64,000 nt of DNA from Schumannella luteola (GTDB lineage Bacteria > Actinomycetota > Actinomycetes > Actinomycetales > Microbacteriaceae), in NCBI RefSeq assembly GCF_013408685.1, contig NZ_JACBZY010000001.1:868001-932000 (forward strand). Direction: 5' to 3'. Both the position numbers and the translations under genes were made by a program. A model generated the notes under the pieces. That model made no database searches. It saw only the letters and a list, made by a program, of their open reading frames with translations, and had not been told where the DNA came from. This document shows, piece by piece, positions 1 to 8,050 of the stretch. The stretch's first letter is position 1. Each line of letters opens with the position of its first letter.

Positions 1-149
1 TCGCGCTGGATGTCGCCGGTCTGCTTCGAGCCGTGGAACACCAGCACGAGCGCGCGTCCCGGCCCTGCCGTGGAGGGCGCCGTGACCGTGAAGGTGCGCT
101 CGCGTCCACCCGCTGTGATCGTCTCGTGGGTGGTGATGATCTCGTTCAT
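1..149 (-). CDS. PHB-depolymerase/LpqC-type esterase, N-terminal part only
   Basis: Only the first 49 codons lie in the window; the gene continues past position 1. The protein begins MNEIITTHETITAGGRERTF and reaches LVLVFHGSKQTGD. That is the first beta strand and the HG oxyanion-hole motif of alpha/beta hydrolases of the polyhydroxybutyrate depolymerase/LpqC family. The catalytic Ser, Asp and His are outside the window, so activity cannot be judged. It is divergent from the MerR gene on the other side. Its start codon sits 7 nt after a -10 box, so the mRNA is probably leaderless. The family call rests on a short segment and could be another alpha/beta hydrolase. Confidence 0.6.
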   Translation of the reverse strand, partial: MNEIITTHETITAGGRERTFTVTAPSTAGPGRALVLVFHGSKQTGDIQR

Positions 150-156
150 ATCGGCG

Positions 157-187
157 ACATTAGAGTCTGACATCATGTGAGGGTCAA
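157..187 (-). promoter_or_regulatory. MerR-type promoter of the esterase gene
   Basis: Read on the minus strand, TTGACC (182-187) and TAATGT (157-162) are 19 bp apart. This long spacer is typical of promoters activated by MerR-family proteins. An imperfect dyad starting GACCCTCACAT lies in the spacer. The neighbouring MerR gene is the obvious regulator. The esterase ATG at 149 lies about where transcription would start. Confidence 0.5.
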
Positions 188-238
188 ATGGATCGGATCG
201 GCGCCTGCTTCGAGCCGGTGCCGAAGCGGAGGAACAGG

Positions 239-592
239 ATGAGGATCGGCGAGCTGAGTCGGCAGAGCGGTGTGAGCCAGCGCTCCCTGCGCTACTACGA
301 GGAGCGCGAGCTGATCAGCGCCGAGCGGTCGCCCAACGGCTATCGGGAGTATGCGCCCGCGATGGTCGAGCGGGCCAGCGTCATCCAGCAGCTCTTCGGC
401 ATGGGCTTCTCGCGCGAGGTCGTCGAGTCGGTGCTGAGCTGCACGGGCAACGCGCCCGAGTCGGCGCATGCCGCAGCGGCCGACACGCTCGCTCTCGTGC
501 GCGACGACCTCACCGCCCAGATCGACCGCCTCACCGCGACCCGAGCCCGCATCGACGAGTTCCTGGATGCGCGCGCGGCGGTGCCGGCCTAG
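239..592 (+). CDS. MerR-family transcriptional regulator
   Basis: A 117-residue one-component regulator. The N-terminus MRIGELSRQSGVSQRSLRYY is the winged helix-turn-helix of the MerR family, followed by a dimerisation helix and a short C-terminus without an obvious metal-binding cysteine set. Cys is found near residue 70 only. I chose ATG 239 because GGAGGAAC lies just upstream and the HTH begins at residue 2; an earlier in-frame ATG at 188 adds 17 residues unlike the family and would overlap the divergent promoter. It probably controls the divergent esterase gene and itself. The inducer is unknown. Its last codons overlap the end of the convergent gene by 4 bp. Confidence 0.85.
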   Translation: MRIGELSRQSGVSQRSLRYYEERELISAERSPNGYREYAPAMVERASVIQQLFGMGFSREVVESVLSCTGNAPESAHAAAADTLALVRDDLTAQIDRLTATRARIDEFLDARAAVPA

Positions 593-960
593 TCCTCGCC
601 GCGCAGCCGAGCGCGCGTCGCCTCGAGTTCGGCCGCGAGCCGTGCCTCGTGCTGCCAGTAGCGGCGCCAGATCGTCGGACTGGCGAGGAATCCGGCTGTC
701 GCGCCGCCGACGGCGGCGAACGGTCCGATGAACAGCACGAACGCGATCAGGCAATGCCGGCGGATGCCCTCCTGCATCCGCTCGTTGGTCATGCCGCCGA
801 CCTGCTCGTCGCCCGAGTAGGGCAGGCTCCAGACGCACGCCCAGATCGTCGTGCCGATGATCGCGAGCAGCAGTCCCGCGGCGGCGACGGCGACGGCGAT
901 GCCGATGCGCGCGCCCCAGCCCGGTTCGCCGATCGTCGGCGTCGATGCGCCCCCGCTCAT
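589..960 (-). CDS. Small membrane protein of unknown function
   Basis: A 123-residue protein starting MSGGASTPTIGEPGW. It has two hydrophobic segments: roughly residues 17-40 (IGIAVAVAAAGLLLAIIGT) and 73-95 (CLIAFVLFIGPFAAVGG). A basic, helical tail rich in Arg and Ala follows (WRRYWQHEARLAAELEATRAR). The ATG overlaps the stop of the upstream gene in an ATGA, so translation is coupled to that gene. I do not recognise a family. The two genes share a plan of two helices near the N-terminus, so they may act together at the membrane. Confidence 0.65.
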   Translation of the reverse strand: MSGGASTPTIGEPGWGARIGIAVAVAAAGLLLAIIGTTIWACVWSLPYSGDEQVGGMTNERMQEGIRRHCLIAFVLFIGPFAAVGGATAGFLASPTIWRRYWQHEARLAAELEATRARLRGED

Positions 961-2510
961 GATCGCGCGCGCCGGATGCGAGAGCTGGGGACGGGCGCGA
1001 GCAGTGCCTCGCGGTGTGCCCGCAGACCGGGCACCCGGAGTGTCAGCACCTCCCACGGGATCACGAAGTCATCGCAGAAGGTCTGGTGTTCGGTTTCGCA
1101 GCGGTACTCGATGACCAGTCCGGAGTCCTCGACGACCGCACGGACGTAAGTCGAGCGGAAGCGGGCGCTCGGCCCCCAGCCTCCGGAACCGCCGCGGGCG
1201 AGCTCGACGGAGCCGAGAGAGGCCGCTGGAGACGAAGGTGACTCAGCGGTGTCCTCGGTGCGCGTGTCGACATCGAAAGCGACCGCCGTCTCGAAGAGCA
1301 GCTCGCCCGAGTCGGTTCTCAGTGCGGCGACGATCGCGCCCAAGGAGACGCCGACGAGGTCGAGCCTCGGGTAGAAGTGCGTGTCGTTCACGATGAGGCC
1401 CGAGCGATGGCGGAAGTTCGGCCTGCTTCCGCCGATGCTCAGCGACCCGGCCCATCCCCGCGGCCCTCGCGGCTCGAAGCTGCGCACGTTCCGCAGCCAT
1501 CCGTCGGCGGAGACCCCGTAGATCTCGCCGTACGTGCCGAGCGGCGCGGTCGCCAGCTGGGGGGCGTGCAGCGAGCGCGGCACGACCGGGGGACGGCGAC
1601 TCGGGTCGCCGGTGTCCTCCTCGATACCGGCGAGAGCGACGACTCGGGTGATCCTGTCGACGGAGAATCGCACCATGATCCGCCGCGGGTCGGGGTCATC
1701 TGCCGCCCTGCGCGTCGGCTCGCGCGGAGCGTCGGCGAGCGCGGCTTCGATCTCGACGACCGCCGACCCGCCCTGCGCCTCGACGTGGCAGCGGACGTCG
1801 CTGAGGGCGTGGGCGACGCTCGCGCCCAGGGGGCCCAGAGTCGTGAGCGTCGCGACCGTGGGGATCGGATCGGGCGTCTGAGCCCAGTCGGGGTTCGCCA
1901 CGCGGGTTCGGATCGCCGCAGCGAGTGAGGCGCCGATCGTGATCGTCGGGGTGAAGTCCTTGCCGTCGAGGTAGCCGGTGGCGGCGTCGCGCCGGGCCCG
2001 AGCCGGGCTGATCGTCATGTTCCCGTCGTCGTCCGACCCGATGCGCAGGAGGTCGGCTCCGGCGGGCATCCGGACCCCGAGAGCCGGCGGCGGCTCGATG
2101 CTCCCGCGAGCGTAGATGTCGCCGCGCGCGTCGATCATCGCGTCGGTCAGGTGCGGGCCGCGCGGCACGTCGGGAACCGGGCGCTCGCCGAGCGCACCGC
2201 GCACGATCCGCACGACCGCGCCGGTCAGGGCCCCGAACAGCACGCCCATCGGCCCGAAGGTGGAGGCGAACATCAGCAGCCCGGCCATCCCGAGCGATTG
2301 CAGGAAGGCGGTGCGCTCCTGAGGATCCGGATGCGTCGCCTCGGCATTCACGCCGGCCACGACGCAGAACACGATGGCGATCAGCGCCGCGACGATCGCG
2401 CCGATCCCGGCGCCGACGAGCAGATGGAACCAGAACGACCGCAGTGGGCGCGGCGGCCGCGACTCGCGGGCGCCCTCGGGCGTCACCGGGGCGAGGGTCG
2501 CCGACGTCAT
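957..2510 (-). CDS. Membrane protein with large soluble C-terminal part, unknown function
   Basis: A 517-residue protein with start ATG 2510 chosen because AAGGAG lies just upstream; an upstream in-frame start has no ribosome site. After a Pro/Arg-rich cytoplasmic head there are two membrane helices, about residues 27-53 and 73-97. The rest, about 400 residues, is soluble. It contains short beta-rich segments such as GRMPAGADLLRIGSDDDG-like stretches and WGPSARFRSTYVRAVVEDSG near the end. No catalytic motif is recognisable. It is the first gene of a two-gene operon with the small membrane protein at 589-960. Function cannot be inferred from the sequence. Confidence 0.65.
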   Translation of the reverse strand: MTSATLAPVTPEGARESRPPRPLRSFWFHLLVGAGIGAIVAALIAIVFCVVAGVNAEATHPDPQERTAFLQSLGMAGLLMFASTFGPMGVLFGALTGAVVRIVRGALGERPVPDVPRGPHLTDAMIDARGDIYARGSIEPPPALGVRMPAGADLLRIGSDDDGNMTISPARARRDAATGYLDGKDFTPTITIGASLAAAIRTRVANPDWAQTPDPIPTVATLTTLGPLGASVAHALSDVRCHVEAQGGSAVVEIEAALADAPREPTRRAADDPDPRRIMVRFSVDRITRVVALAGIEEDTGDPSRRPPVVPRSLHAPQLATAPLGTYGEIYGVSADGWLRNVRSFEPRGPRGWAGSLSIGGSRPNFRHRSGLIVNDTHFYPRLDLVGVSLGAIVAALRTDSGELLFETAVAFDVDTRTEDTAESPSSPAASLGSVELARGGSGGWGPSARFRSTYVRAVVEDSGLVIEYRCETEHQTFCDDFVIPWEVLTLRVPGLRAHREALLAPVPSSRIRRARS

Positions 2511-2673
2511 CCGGTCTCCTTCTGCTTCGGCCTCCGCATCGTGAGCGATTATCGCCGTCTCGGCGGGCGTCGCGCAGGCCCCCACCCGGGGCAGTGAGCG
2601 CAGAGGGCGCGAGCGCAGCGGGCGCGAGCACTCGGCCCCGAACGGGGACCTCCCCGAGAGAATCTCGCACTCC

Positions 2674-2679
2674 TAGGCT
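2674..2679 (+). promoter_or_regulatory. Candidate -10 box for the lipoprotein gene
   Basis: TAGGCT fits TANNNT and would give a leader of about 50 nt before the lipoprotein start at 2737. No clear -35 box is seen. The rest of the 2511-2736 gap shows no gene. Confidence 0.3.
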
Positions 2680-2736
2680 CGCGGTCGGCCCGCGCGCGTG
2701 CGGACGCCGCACCTCACCGACCGCATTGGATGACGA

Positions 2737-3519
2737 ATGCCCCGCCCGAACCTCGCCCGCCTCTCGCTCGCGATCATCCTGACCGCGGCGCTCGCCGGAC
2801 TCACCGCGTGCGCCGGCCCGCAGGCGGTCACCGTCGGCAAAGCGGGCAAGCCGAGCGCGACCGCGAAGCCGGTCGAGACCGGGGCGCGACGCCTGCTCAC
2901 GACAGCGGATGCGCAGGCCGCGCTGCCGACGGCGTCCGAGATCGGAACCGGCTGGGTCGACGGCAAGAACCCGTCGGATGACTCCGGCGACGACTCCGGT
3001 TCGACGAGCGCGACGCCGACCTTCGCGCCGGCCGAGTGCGCGTTCTCGGCCGAGAACGGCGCCGTCGCCGACCTCGCGGTCGTGCCCGACGACGCGCCGC
3101 GTGCCGCCGAGGCGACCGTCGACTTCCACCAGCCGCCGGCCGACGACAGCTGGGGTCTGGATGCGCACGGCGTCACCGTGCGCATCCAGAGCTTCGACCG
3201 CGACATCGATGCGGCCCGCCTGACGAAGATCTCGCAGCGCCTCGAGCCCTGCTCCCAGTTCACCTCGACCGACCCGACGTCGGGTGTCTCGATCAGCTGG
3301 CAGATCATCCCCGTGTCGATGTCGAACTACGGCGACGGCACCCTCGCGTTCCGCATGCAAGGCGCGGTGTCGTTCATCGTCGTGCTGCTCGACTCGGTGC
3401 AGATCGTCGCCGGCCACAACCTCGTGACCATCACCCAGTCGGGCATCGGCAGCGTCGACACCGGGCTCGCGGCGCGCGTCGCCCAGACCGTGATGACGAA
3501 GCTCGGCGACGAGGGCTGA
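2737..3519 (+). CDS. Predicted lipoprotein, unknown function
   Basis: A 260-residue protein with a lipoprotein signal peptide: basic MPRPNLAR, a hydrophobic stretch, and a lipobox LTAC with the lipidated Cys at residue 25. A flexible region rich in Ser, Asp and Thr follows, then a domain with LLTTADAQAALPTASEIGTGW near residues 52-72. The pattern of a lipobox followed by a single alpha/beta domain that includes VVPDDAPR and a late TITQSGIGSVDTGLA resembles actinobacterial sensor-domain lipoproteins of the PknH/LppH type, but identity looks weak. It is probably exposed on the outer face of the membrane. The next gene starts 4 nt after its stop, so they are likely co-transcribed. Confidence 0.7.
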   Translation: MPRPNLARLSLAIILTAALAGLTACAGPQAVTVGKAGKPSATAKPVETGARRLLTTADAQAALPTASEIGTGWVDGKNPSDDSGDDSGSTSATPTFAPAECAFSAENGAVADLAVVPDDAPRAAEATVDFHQPPADDSWGLDAHGVTVRIQSFDRDIDAARLTKISQRLEPCSQFTSTDPTSGVSISWQIIPVSMSNYGDGTLAFRMQGAVSFIVVLLDSVQIVAGHNLVTITQSGIGSVDTGLAARVAQTVMTKLGDEG

Positions 3520-3523
3520 CCCG

Positions 3524-4102
3524 GTGAGCGTGCGTCTGGTCGACCACGAGCACATCCGCGTGCTGCTGTGGGCGGGGATGCGTGCTGACCTGGGCGCTCC
3601 CCTGACTTGGCGCGCGGACCGCGACGGCCGGGTGCGGCACGAGCTGACGCCCGAGACCGCTCCGGTGATCGGCGCGAAGCTGGTGCGCGTCAACGAGCTC
3701 GTCTGGAATGCGGTCTCGCGCGGGATGGACCCGCGCGCGCCGCTGCGGTCGACATACCTGCACGCTGAGCCCGAATCCACGGCCTGGACGCCCGTCGAAC
3801 TGATCCGGTCGATCGACTTCTACGAGTACCAGTCGCTCGATGCGCTGGACGACTTCATCGACGAAGACGACGAAGACGACGAGGGCGACGACGCCGACGG
3901 CTCCACTTGGGGCCCTGCCGAACGCGCCCTGGCGATCGAAGCGAAGCTGTTCCTGCTCGCCCTCCACCGACGTCTCACTGCGAGCATCCCGGGCTGGGGA
4001 ACTCCGCCGTGGACCGACGACCACCTGTTCACGACCGAGGTCTGGAAAGCGGCGCCGTGGGGGATCGAGGGGACGAGGGCGGGGGCCGATTCGCGCGATT
4101 GA
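3524..4102 (+). CDS. Conserved-looking hypothetical protein with acidic tract
   Basis: A 192-residue soluble protein with GTG start 3524 preceded by GAGGG. It has no signal peptide or membrane helix. A run of Asp/Glu with few other residues (DEDDEDDEGDDADG, about residues 113-126) separates two folded parts. The flanking halves contain many Trp and Leu residues, such as LLWAGMRADLGAPLTW and LFLLALHRRLTASIPGWG. No family is recognised. The 4-nt spacing from the lipoprotein gene suggests co-expression. Confidence 0.6.
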   Translation: MSVRLVDHEHIRVLLWAGMRADLGAPLTWRADRDGRVRHELTPETAPVIGAKLVRVNELVWNAVSRGMDPRAPLRSTYLHAEPESTAWTPVELIRSIDFYEYQSLDALDDFIDEDDEDDEGDDADGSTWGPAERALAIEAKLFLLALHRRLTASIPGWGTPPWTDDHLFTTEVWKAAPWGIEGTRAGADSRD

Positions 4103-4124
4103 GCTCCACGCGACAGTCCTCGAG

Positions 4125-4373
4125 TCAGTCGCCTTGCGAGGGGGTGGCGGGGTCGTCGTCGACGTGACCCGGCGTCACCTCGACCGCGGGCGCGTCTCTC
4201 GAGATCGGCTCGACCGCGTGCGACGGACCGCCGTCGAGGGCGAGCAGGGTGCCGGTGACGATCGTCACCAGGGCGGCCAGTCCGACACCGACGATCACGC
4301 CGATGCGCTCGGCGCGCGTGAGGTCGTCGCGGTCTGCGCCCGGCGCATCCATCCCCCGCGGCCCGCCGCTCAC
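4125..4373 (-). CDS. Small single-pass membrane protein
   Basis: An 82-residue protein beginning at a GTG whose last two bases form part of the upstream gene's TGA (GTGA overlap), so it is coupled to the CU044_5270-type gene. One membrane helix is clear, about residues 24-46 (IGVIVGVGLAALVTIVTGTLL), preceded by a charged segment DRDDLTRAERI. The tail is acidic (VDDDPATPSQGD). It is the third gene of the sigma-factor operon. Its role is unknown; it may assist the membrane partner of the sigma factor. Confidence 0.6.
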   Translation of the reverse strand: MSGGPRGMDAPGADRDDLTRAERIGVIVGVGLAALVTIVTGTLLALDGGPSHAVEPISRDAPAVEVTPGHVDDDPATPSQGD

Positions 4374-5371
4374 GAGGGATCCTTCCAGGCGGTGTAGCTG
4401 ACGACCGAGCCGGATGGATACGTCACGTCCTTCGCGCCGCCGATGTACACGCGCTCGGAGGAGAGCAGCGCGCCCGTCGTCTCGTCGAAGATCAGGATCG
4501 TGCGGAACGAGCCCTTCTCCCCGCTCTTCGCCTGGAATGCGATCCCCGGTCGGTTGAGTCGATCGGTGACGCGGCCGAGCATCTCGACGCCGTCGAGCGA
4601 CCGGATCAGCTCGAGCAGCGCCGCCGACCTGGCTCCCGACAGCACCCACTCGTTGCGCACGCTCTCGGCCTCGTTGAAGTAGTCGCCGGTCGTCAGGGTC
4701 ACGTCAGGCGTCCCGCCACTGAGGATCGCCTCGATGTAGGCGCGCAGCTCCGCGCCGGTCGTCGGCGGCGGCGTCGGGTAGAGCATCGGGTACTCCCCCG
4801 CCGGGTAGTCGTCGCGGCTGATGAGCGAGCCCGGCGCGGCGCTCAGGTCGGGCGGCTCCGCACCCCAGCGCACCGGTCCGGCGTGGGTCTCGACCCGGCC
4901 CGAGCCGTCGGCGTAGCGCCGCAGGGTGACCTCCTGCGGCTGCACGACCCAGGCCGTCTCCTTCTCGGTCACGGTGACGTTCGAGTACCAGCCCTCGATG
5001 CGGATGTCGAAGTCCTGCTCCGCGGTCGTATCGGGCTGGGATCGGGCGGCCGCGATGAGGCGGGCCAGCGTCGCATCCGACCCCTCGGCGATCGGGGTCG
5101 CCTTGAGTCGCGGCGGAGCGGCGAGGCTCGCCGGAACCGGCTGGCCCAGGTTCGTCAGCGTGACGACGAGAGCGATCGTGAGGGCGGCCGCGAGGCCGAT
5201 GATCCAGTACACAGCCGGGCGCGGTCGATGGGATGCGCGGGGCGTGCGGCGCGCGACCGCGGTGCCGTCGACGATGCGCGCCAGGTCGGCCTCGGCGCGC
5301 AGCGTCAGCGGCTCGTCGCGCTGGGCGCGCACCGGGTTCGCGGCGCGCAGGCGCTGCTCGAGCTCATCCAC
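4370..5371 (-). CDS. CU044_5270-family membrane protein, likely partner of the ECF sigma factor
   Basis: About 333 residues. The cytoplasmic head (DELEQRLRAANPVRAQR) is followed by one membrane helix near residues 49-71 and a large outer domain with RLIAAARSQPD, IRIEGWYSNVTVTEKE and a C-terminal GIAFQAKSGEKGSFRTILIF-like beta segment. This layout matches the CU044_5270 family, which is nearly always encoded next to ECF sigma genes in Actinobacteria. I prefer GTG 5371, 8 nt after GGGAGG; GTG 5380 lies directly against that ribosome site. The gene overlaps the sigma gene's end. By analogy it may act as an anti-sigma or signal-transfer protein, but no zinc-binding anti-sigma motif is present. 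Confidence 0.65.
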   Translation of the reverse strand: MDELEQRLRAANPVRAQRDEPLTLRAEADLARIVDGTAVARRTPRASHRPRPAVYWIIGLAAALTIALVVTLTNLGQPVPASLAAPPRLKATPIAEGSDATLARLIAAARSQPDTTAEQDFDIRIEGWYSNVTVTEKETAWVVQPQEVTLRRYADGSGRVETHAGPVRWGAEPPDLSAAPGSLISRDDYPAGEYPMLYPTPPPTTGAELRAYIEAILSGGTPDVTLTTGDYFNEAESVRNEWVLSGARSAALLELIRSLDGVEMLGRVTDRLNRPGIAFQAKSGEKGSFRTILIFDETTGALLSSERVYIGGAKDVTYPSGSVVSYTAWKDPS

Positions 5372-5948
5372 GGCGCTCACCTCCCGCGGTCGTCGCGGAC
5401 GCGCGGCCGGAGCCGTCTGTGCGTCCGGTGCGTCCGGCGCGTTCGGCAGTCCGGTCGAGCTGCGCGCGCAGCGCCGCCCGAGCCCGGGAGAGCCGGGTGG
5501 TCGCCGTCGCCGCGGAGCAGCCGAGAACCTGGGCCATGTCGGCCGCGCTGAGGTCTTCCCAGTAGGCGAGGAAGAGCACTTCGCGATCCGCCGGCTTCAG
5601 CGCCGCGACTGCTCGACGCAGCTCGAGGTCGGCGCCGTCAGAGCCATCCGGCCCGTCCACCGCCGCCTCGCTCGACGTCGCGATGACCGATCCGACCCGC
5701 TCGCGCAGCGCGTCCGACCGAGTGCGACGCCGGTACTCGTTGCCGATGACGTTGCGCGCGATCGCGTACAGCCAGGGCAGCGTCGCGTCGGCGGCGGCGA
5801 ACTTCTGCCATGCCACGCGGAACACCTCGGCCGTCACGTCCTGCGCCTCCTCATGGTCGGAGAGTCGTCGTTCGCACACGGCGAGCACGAGGGCGTAGTG
5901 CTGCCGGTAGAACGCCGAGAAGGCGGCGACGCGGGCGTCGTCGTCGAT
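5364..5948 (-). CDS. ECF-type RNA polymerase sigma-70 factor
   Basis: Region 2 is seen in FSAFYRQHYALVLAVCERRL and AQDVTAEVFRVAWQKF, region 4 in LKPADREVLFLAYWEDLSAADMAQ and GCSAATATTRLSRARAALR. So this is a SigE/SigJ-like ECF factor of about 194 residues. The start is uncertain. A perfect ribosome site GGGGAGG lies 6 nt before an ATC codon at 5948, where the family's Met would be expected. The nearest in-frame normal start is GTG 5990, which has only a weak site. The gene overlaps the following membrane-protein gene, so the two form an operon with the small gene at 4125-4373. The target promoters are unknown. Confidence 0.85.
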   Translation of the reverse strand: MDDDARVAAFSAFYRQHYALVLAVCERRLSDHEEAQDVTAEVFRVAWQKFAAADATLPWLYAIARNVIGNEYRRRTRSDALRERVGSVIATSSEAAVDGPDGSDGADLELRRAVAALKPADREVLFLAYWEDLSAADMAQVLGCSAATATTRLSRARAALRAQLDRTAERAGRTGRTDGSGRASATTAGGERRG

Positions 5949-6148
5949 GGTGCGCCTCCCCGGTTCCTGATGACGTGAGCCGCCATCCACTCTGTCTGTT
6001 TCCGGATGCGGCGGCGACCTGACAACCGGATGACCTCGGTGTCGCCGCCGGTCGATGCGCAGGCGGAGGATGCGGTGAGTCGCGCGCGGTGCGTGTCGCG
6101 GGCAAGTGCCCGGCCGATCCTCAGCGGCAGCCGTGGCCGGGGGTGCTA

Positions 6149-6154
6149 GCGTCC
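6149..6154 (+). promoter_or_regulatory. Candidate -10 box for the paralog pair at 6219-7747
   Basis: TAGCGT fits TANNNT and is followed by a leader of roughly 58 nt before GTG 6219. The 5991-6218 gap holds both this promoter and that of the divergent sigma gene; a second signal for the sigma gene is not obvious. Confidence 0.3.
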
Positions 6155-6218
6155 GCCGGATGCGGGCATCCCTCGTCTTCTTTCGTCCGTCCTCGTTCCA
6201 CTGGGAGCAGCGATAACC

Positions 6219-6941
6219 GTGAGCGACGGGTTCGAGCGCGACGAGCCGCACGCGCAGGGCACATCCCGGCGACGGCGTCGACCGCTGGTGGGCGTCGCCA
6301 TCGCCGCTCTTCTGTTCGCGGCTGCGGCGGGTGGTGTGTACGCCCAGGTCGCATCGCTTCTGCGCGATGGTCGCGAGTTCCAGTGGGGGTCGGTGACCTC
6401 GGCCGACGTGTTCGGCGGTTCGACCCTGGCCATGGCGATCGGGCTGTTCGTCGCCCTGGTGTTCGCCGCCCGCCGTTCCGCGCACGGTCGAGCGCGGGTG
6501 ATGGCGGCGGTGCTCGGGGTCGTCGCGACGGTGATGCTGCTCGCAGGCGCGTTCGCCGGAGTCTGGGCGATCGGTCTGCAGGGGAGATACGTCCCGGTCG
6601 CCGGCGACACCGGCTCCCGTCAGCTCGTCGCGAACGAATTCGGCATCGGCGGTCGCCTCTACGAGAAGCGCGGCGACGAGCTGTTCCCGCTCGCTGACAT
6701 CTGGGTCGACGACATCGCCTATCCGTTCTCCGACGGCCAGTACCAGGCGCGGCACGTGGATGGCGCGGTCTATCTCGCCTGGACGCCTGAAGCCGGCGCC
6801 GGCGGGCAGCGTCACATCGTCATCCCCGACTCCGCGGCGGTCGGCGGCGTCGGCAGCTCCGCTGGCGTCGTCTTCTCCTCCGAGCCGTGCGGCGGCACCG
6901 GTGACGGCCCGGAGTCGGCGCCGTGCCTGGGGCCCGAATGA
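6219..6941 (+). CDS. Membrane protein, first of two tandem paralogs
   Basis: A 240-residue protein with a basic head and three membrane helices (about residues 22-46, 66-90 and 104-126), then an outer domain of about 110 residues. That domain has GDTGSRQLVANEFGIGGRLYEKRGDELFPL and YQARHVDGAVYLAWTPE motifs in order. The same motifs recur in the next gene (GDTGGRELVVRENGLWG, YAVRSSGSADGTGG, VYLAW), so the two are a duplication. Two Cys near the C-terminus (SEPCGG and SAPCLG) may form a disulfide. GTG 6219 is used. The function is unknown. Confidence 0.65.
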   Translation: MSDGFERDEPHAQGTSRRRRRPLVGVAIAALLFAAAAGGVYAQVASLLRDGREFQWGSVTSADVFGGSTLAMAIGLFVALVFAARRSAHGRARVMAAVLGVVATVMLLAGAFAGVWAIGLQGRYVPVAGDTGSRQLVANEFGIGGRLYEKRGDELFPLADIWVDDIAYPFSDGQYQARHVDGAVYLAWTPEAGAGGQRHIVIPDSAAVGGVGSSAGVVFSSEPCGGTGDGPESAPCLGPE

Positions 6942-7747
6942 GCGGCGAGAGCAAGGTCCCGCGTCCGACGCGCCCGACGCGCGACGAGCTGGTCCACGCT
7001 TCGGGCCCCCGCCGCGCTGCGCTCGTCTTCTTCGGCATCGCGGCACTTGCCGCCGCGATCGCGGTCGTCGTCGAGATCGTGGACGATCCGGTGGGTGTGC
7101 GGCGCACCCTCTCGCCCGTCATCGTCCAGATCGGCCTGCTCGATCCCGGTCAGGTGTTCGGCTGGGCCGTCGCGATCACCGTGGTGGCGCTCGCGATCGG
7201 GATCGGGCTCTCGGCGCGGGTCGCGCATCGCCGCGGACGACGGGCCCTGACGGTCGGGCTCGCCGTCGTCACCGTGCTCGAGGTGGTGGTCGGCGTGCCA
7301 TTCTGGATGGTGACCGCATTCGTCAGCTCGAGCACGTCGACCGAGGTGAGAGGCGACACCGGCGGACGCGAACTCGTCGTGCGTGAGAACGGGCTGTGGG
7401 GGACGGTCTATGAGAGACACGGGCTCGAGCTGCACCTGCTCGGAAGGATGTCGACCACGCACAGCGCCCTCGCGGGCTACACCGGCGTCGCCGACGGCCG
7501 CTATGCGGTGCGCAGCAGCGGCAGCGCGGATGGCACCGGCGGTCGAACCGTCTACCTCGCCTGGAGCGTGCGGGACGGCTGGGGCCTGACGCAGCGCCTG
7601 GTCATCGACGACGACTCCGCGTCGCAGGCCGCCCGCGGGCGCGTGCCGAATTCGGAGCACTGCGAGGACGACCCGCACGCGCCGCCGTCGACGGAGATCG
7701 ACGGCTCGCCGACGCCGTTCTGCCTGCTGCCCGACCCGGGGAGCTGA
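6938..7747 (+). CDS. Membrane protein, second of two tandem paralogs
   Basis: A 269-residue paralog of the preceding gene. ATG 6938 overlaps its stop in an ATGA, which I prefer to an earlier in-frame start at 6923. The N-terminal helix is near residues 26-47 and two more helices lie around 66-90 and 100-124. The outer domain carries GDTGGRELVV, a Gly/Tyr-rich turn (LAGYTGVADGRYAVRSSG) and VYLAWSVRDGWG. The C-terminus again has two Cys (SEHCEDD and PFCLLP). The shared domain suggests that the pair assemble together or respond to the same ligand; this is inference. Confidence 0.65.
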   Translation: MSGESKVPRPTRPTRDELVHASGPRRAALVFFGIAALAAAIAVVVEIVDDPVGVRRTLSPVIVQIGLLDPGQVFGWAVAITVVALAIGIGLSARVAHRRGRRALTVGLAVVTVLEVVVGVPFWMVTAFVSSSTSTEVRGDTGGRELVVRENGLWGTVYERHGLELHLLGRMSTTHSALAGYTGVADGRYAVRSSGSADGTGGRTVYLAWSVRDGWGLTQRLVIDDDSASQAARGRVPNSEHCEDDPHAPPSTEIDGSPTPFCLLPDPGS

Positions 7748-7822
7748 AAGCGGATCCCTCGAACCTCGCTACCGGCCGATATGCCCCTCGATACGGGGAT
7801 CGAGACGCGGACGACGCTGTGA

Positions 7823-8050
7823 CAGCATCCCGGAACGGCCTTCTTCGGGCGTCGCGCCGGCGCACCCAGCACCGCGATCGCCGACTTCTGGACGTGGTGG
7901 CAGCAGGCGGGTCGCAGCCTCGCCGAGTCGGTCGAGCGGACGGGCGACCCGACCGCGGCCGCGGCGGAGTTCTCACAGCGCATCGGCGCGATCGACCGAC
8001 GGCTCGCGTTCGAGTTCGGCCGCTCCGCCCGCGACGGCGTCCGCACGCTC
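7823..8050 (+). other. Coding-like 5' extension of the DUF695-type gene without a usable start codon
   Basis: The reading frame of the gene at 8051 stays open back to a TGA at 7820-7822 and reads like a protein: FFGRRAGAP, then ADFWTWWQQAGRSLAESVE and RIGAIDRRLAFEFG. No ATG, GTG or TTG occurs in frame. A GTG at 7819 lies in another frame and enters the same DNA one base off. This suggests a one-base frameshift near 7822-7840, in the genome or in the assembly. Confidence 0.55.

Noticed and set aside
1696-3780. Long open frame on the minus strand over the lipoprotein and its neighbour
   Set aside because: Spans two genes and a gap, Arg-rich, no family; the lipoprotein on the other strand has a clear lipobox.
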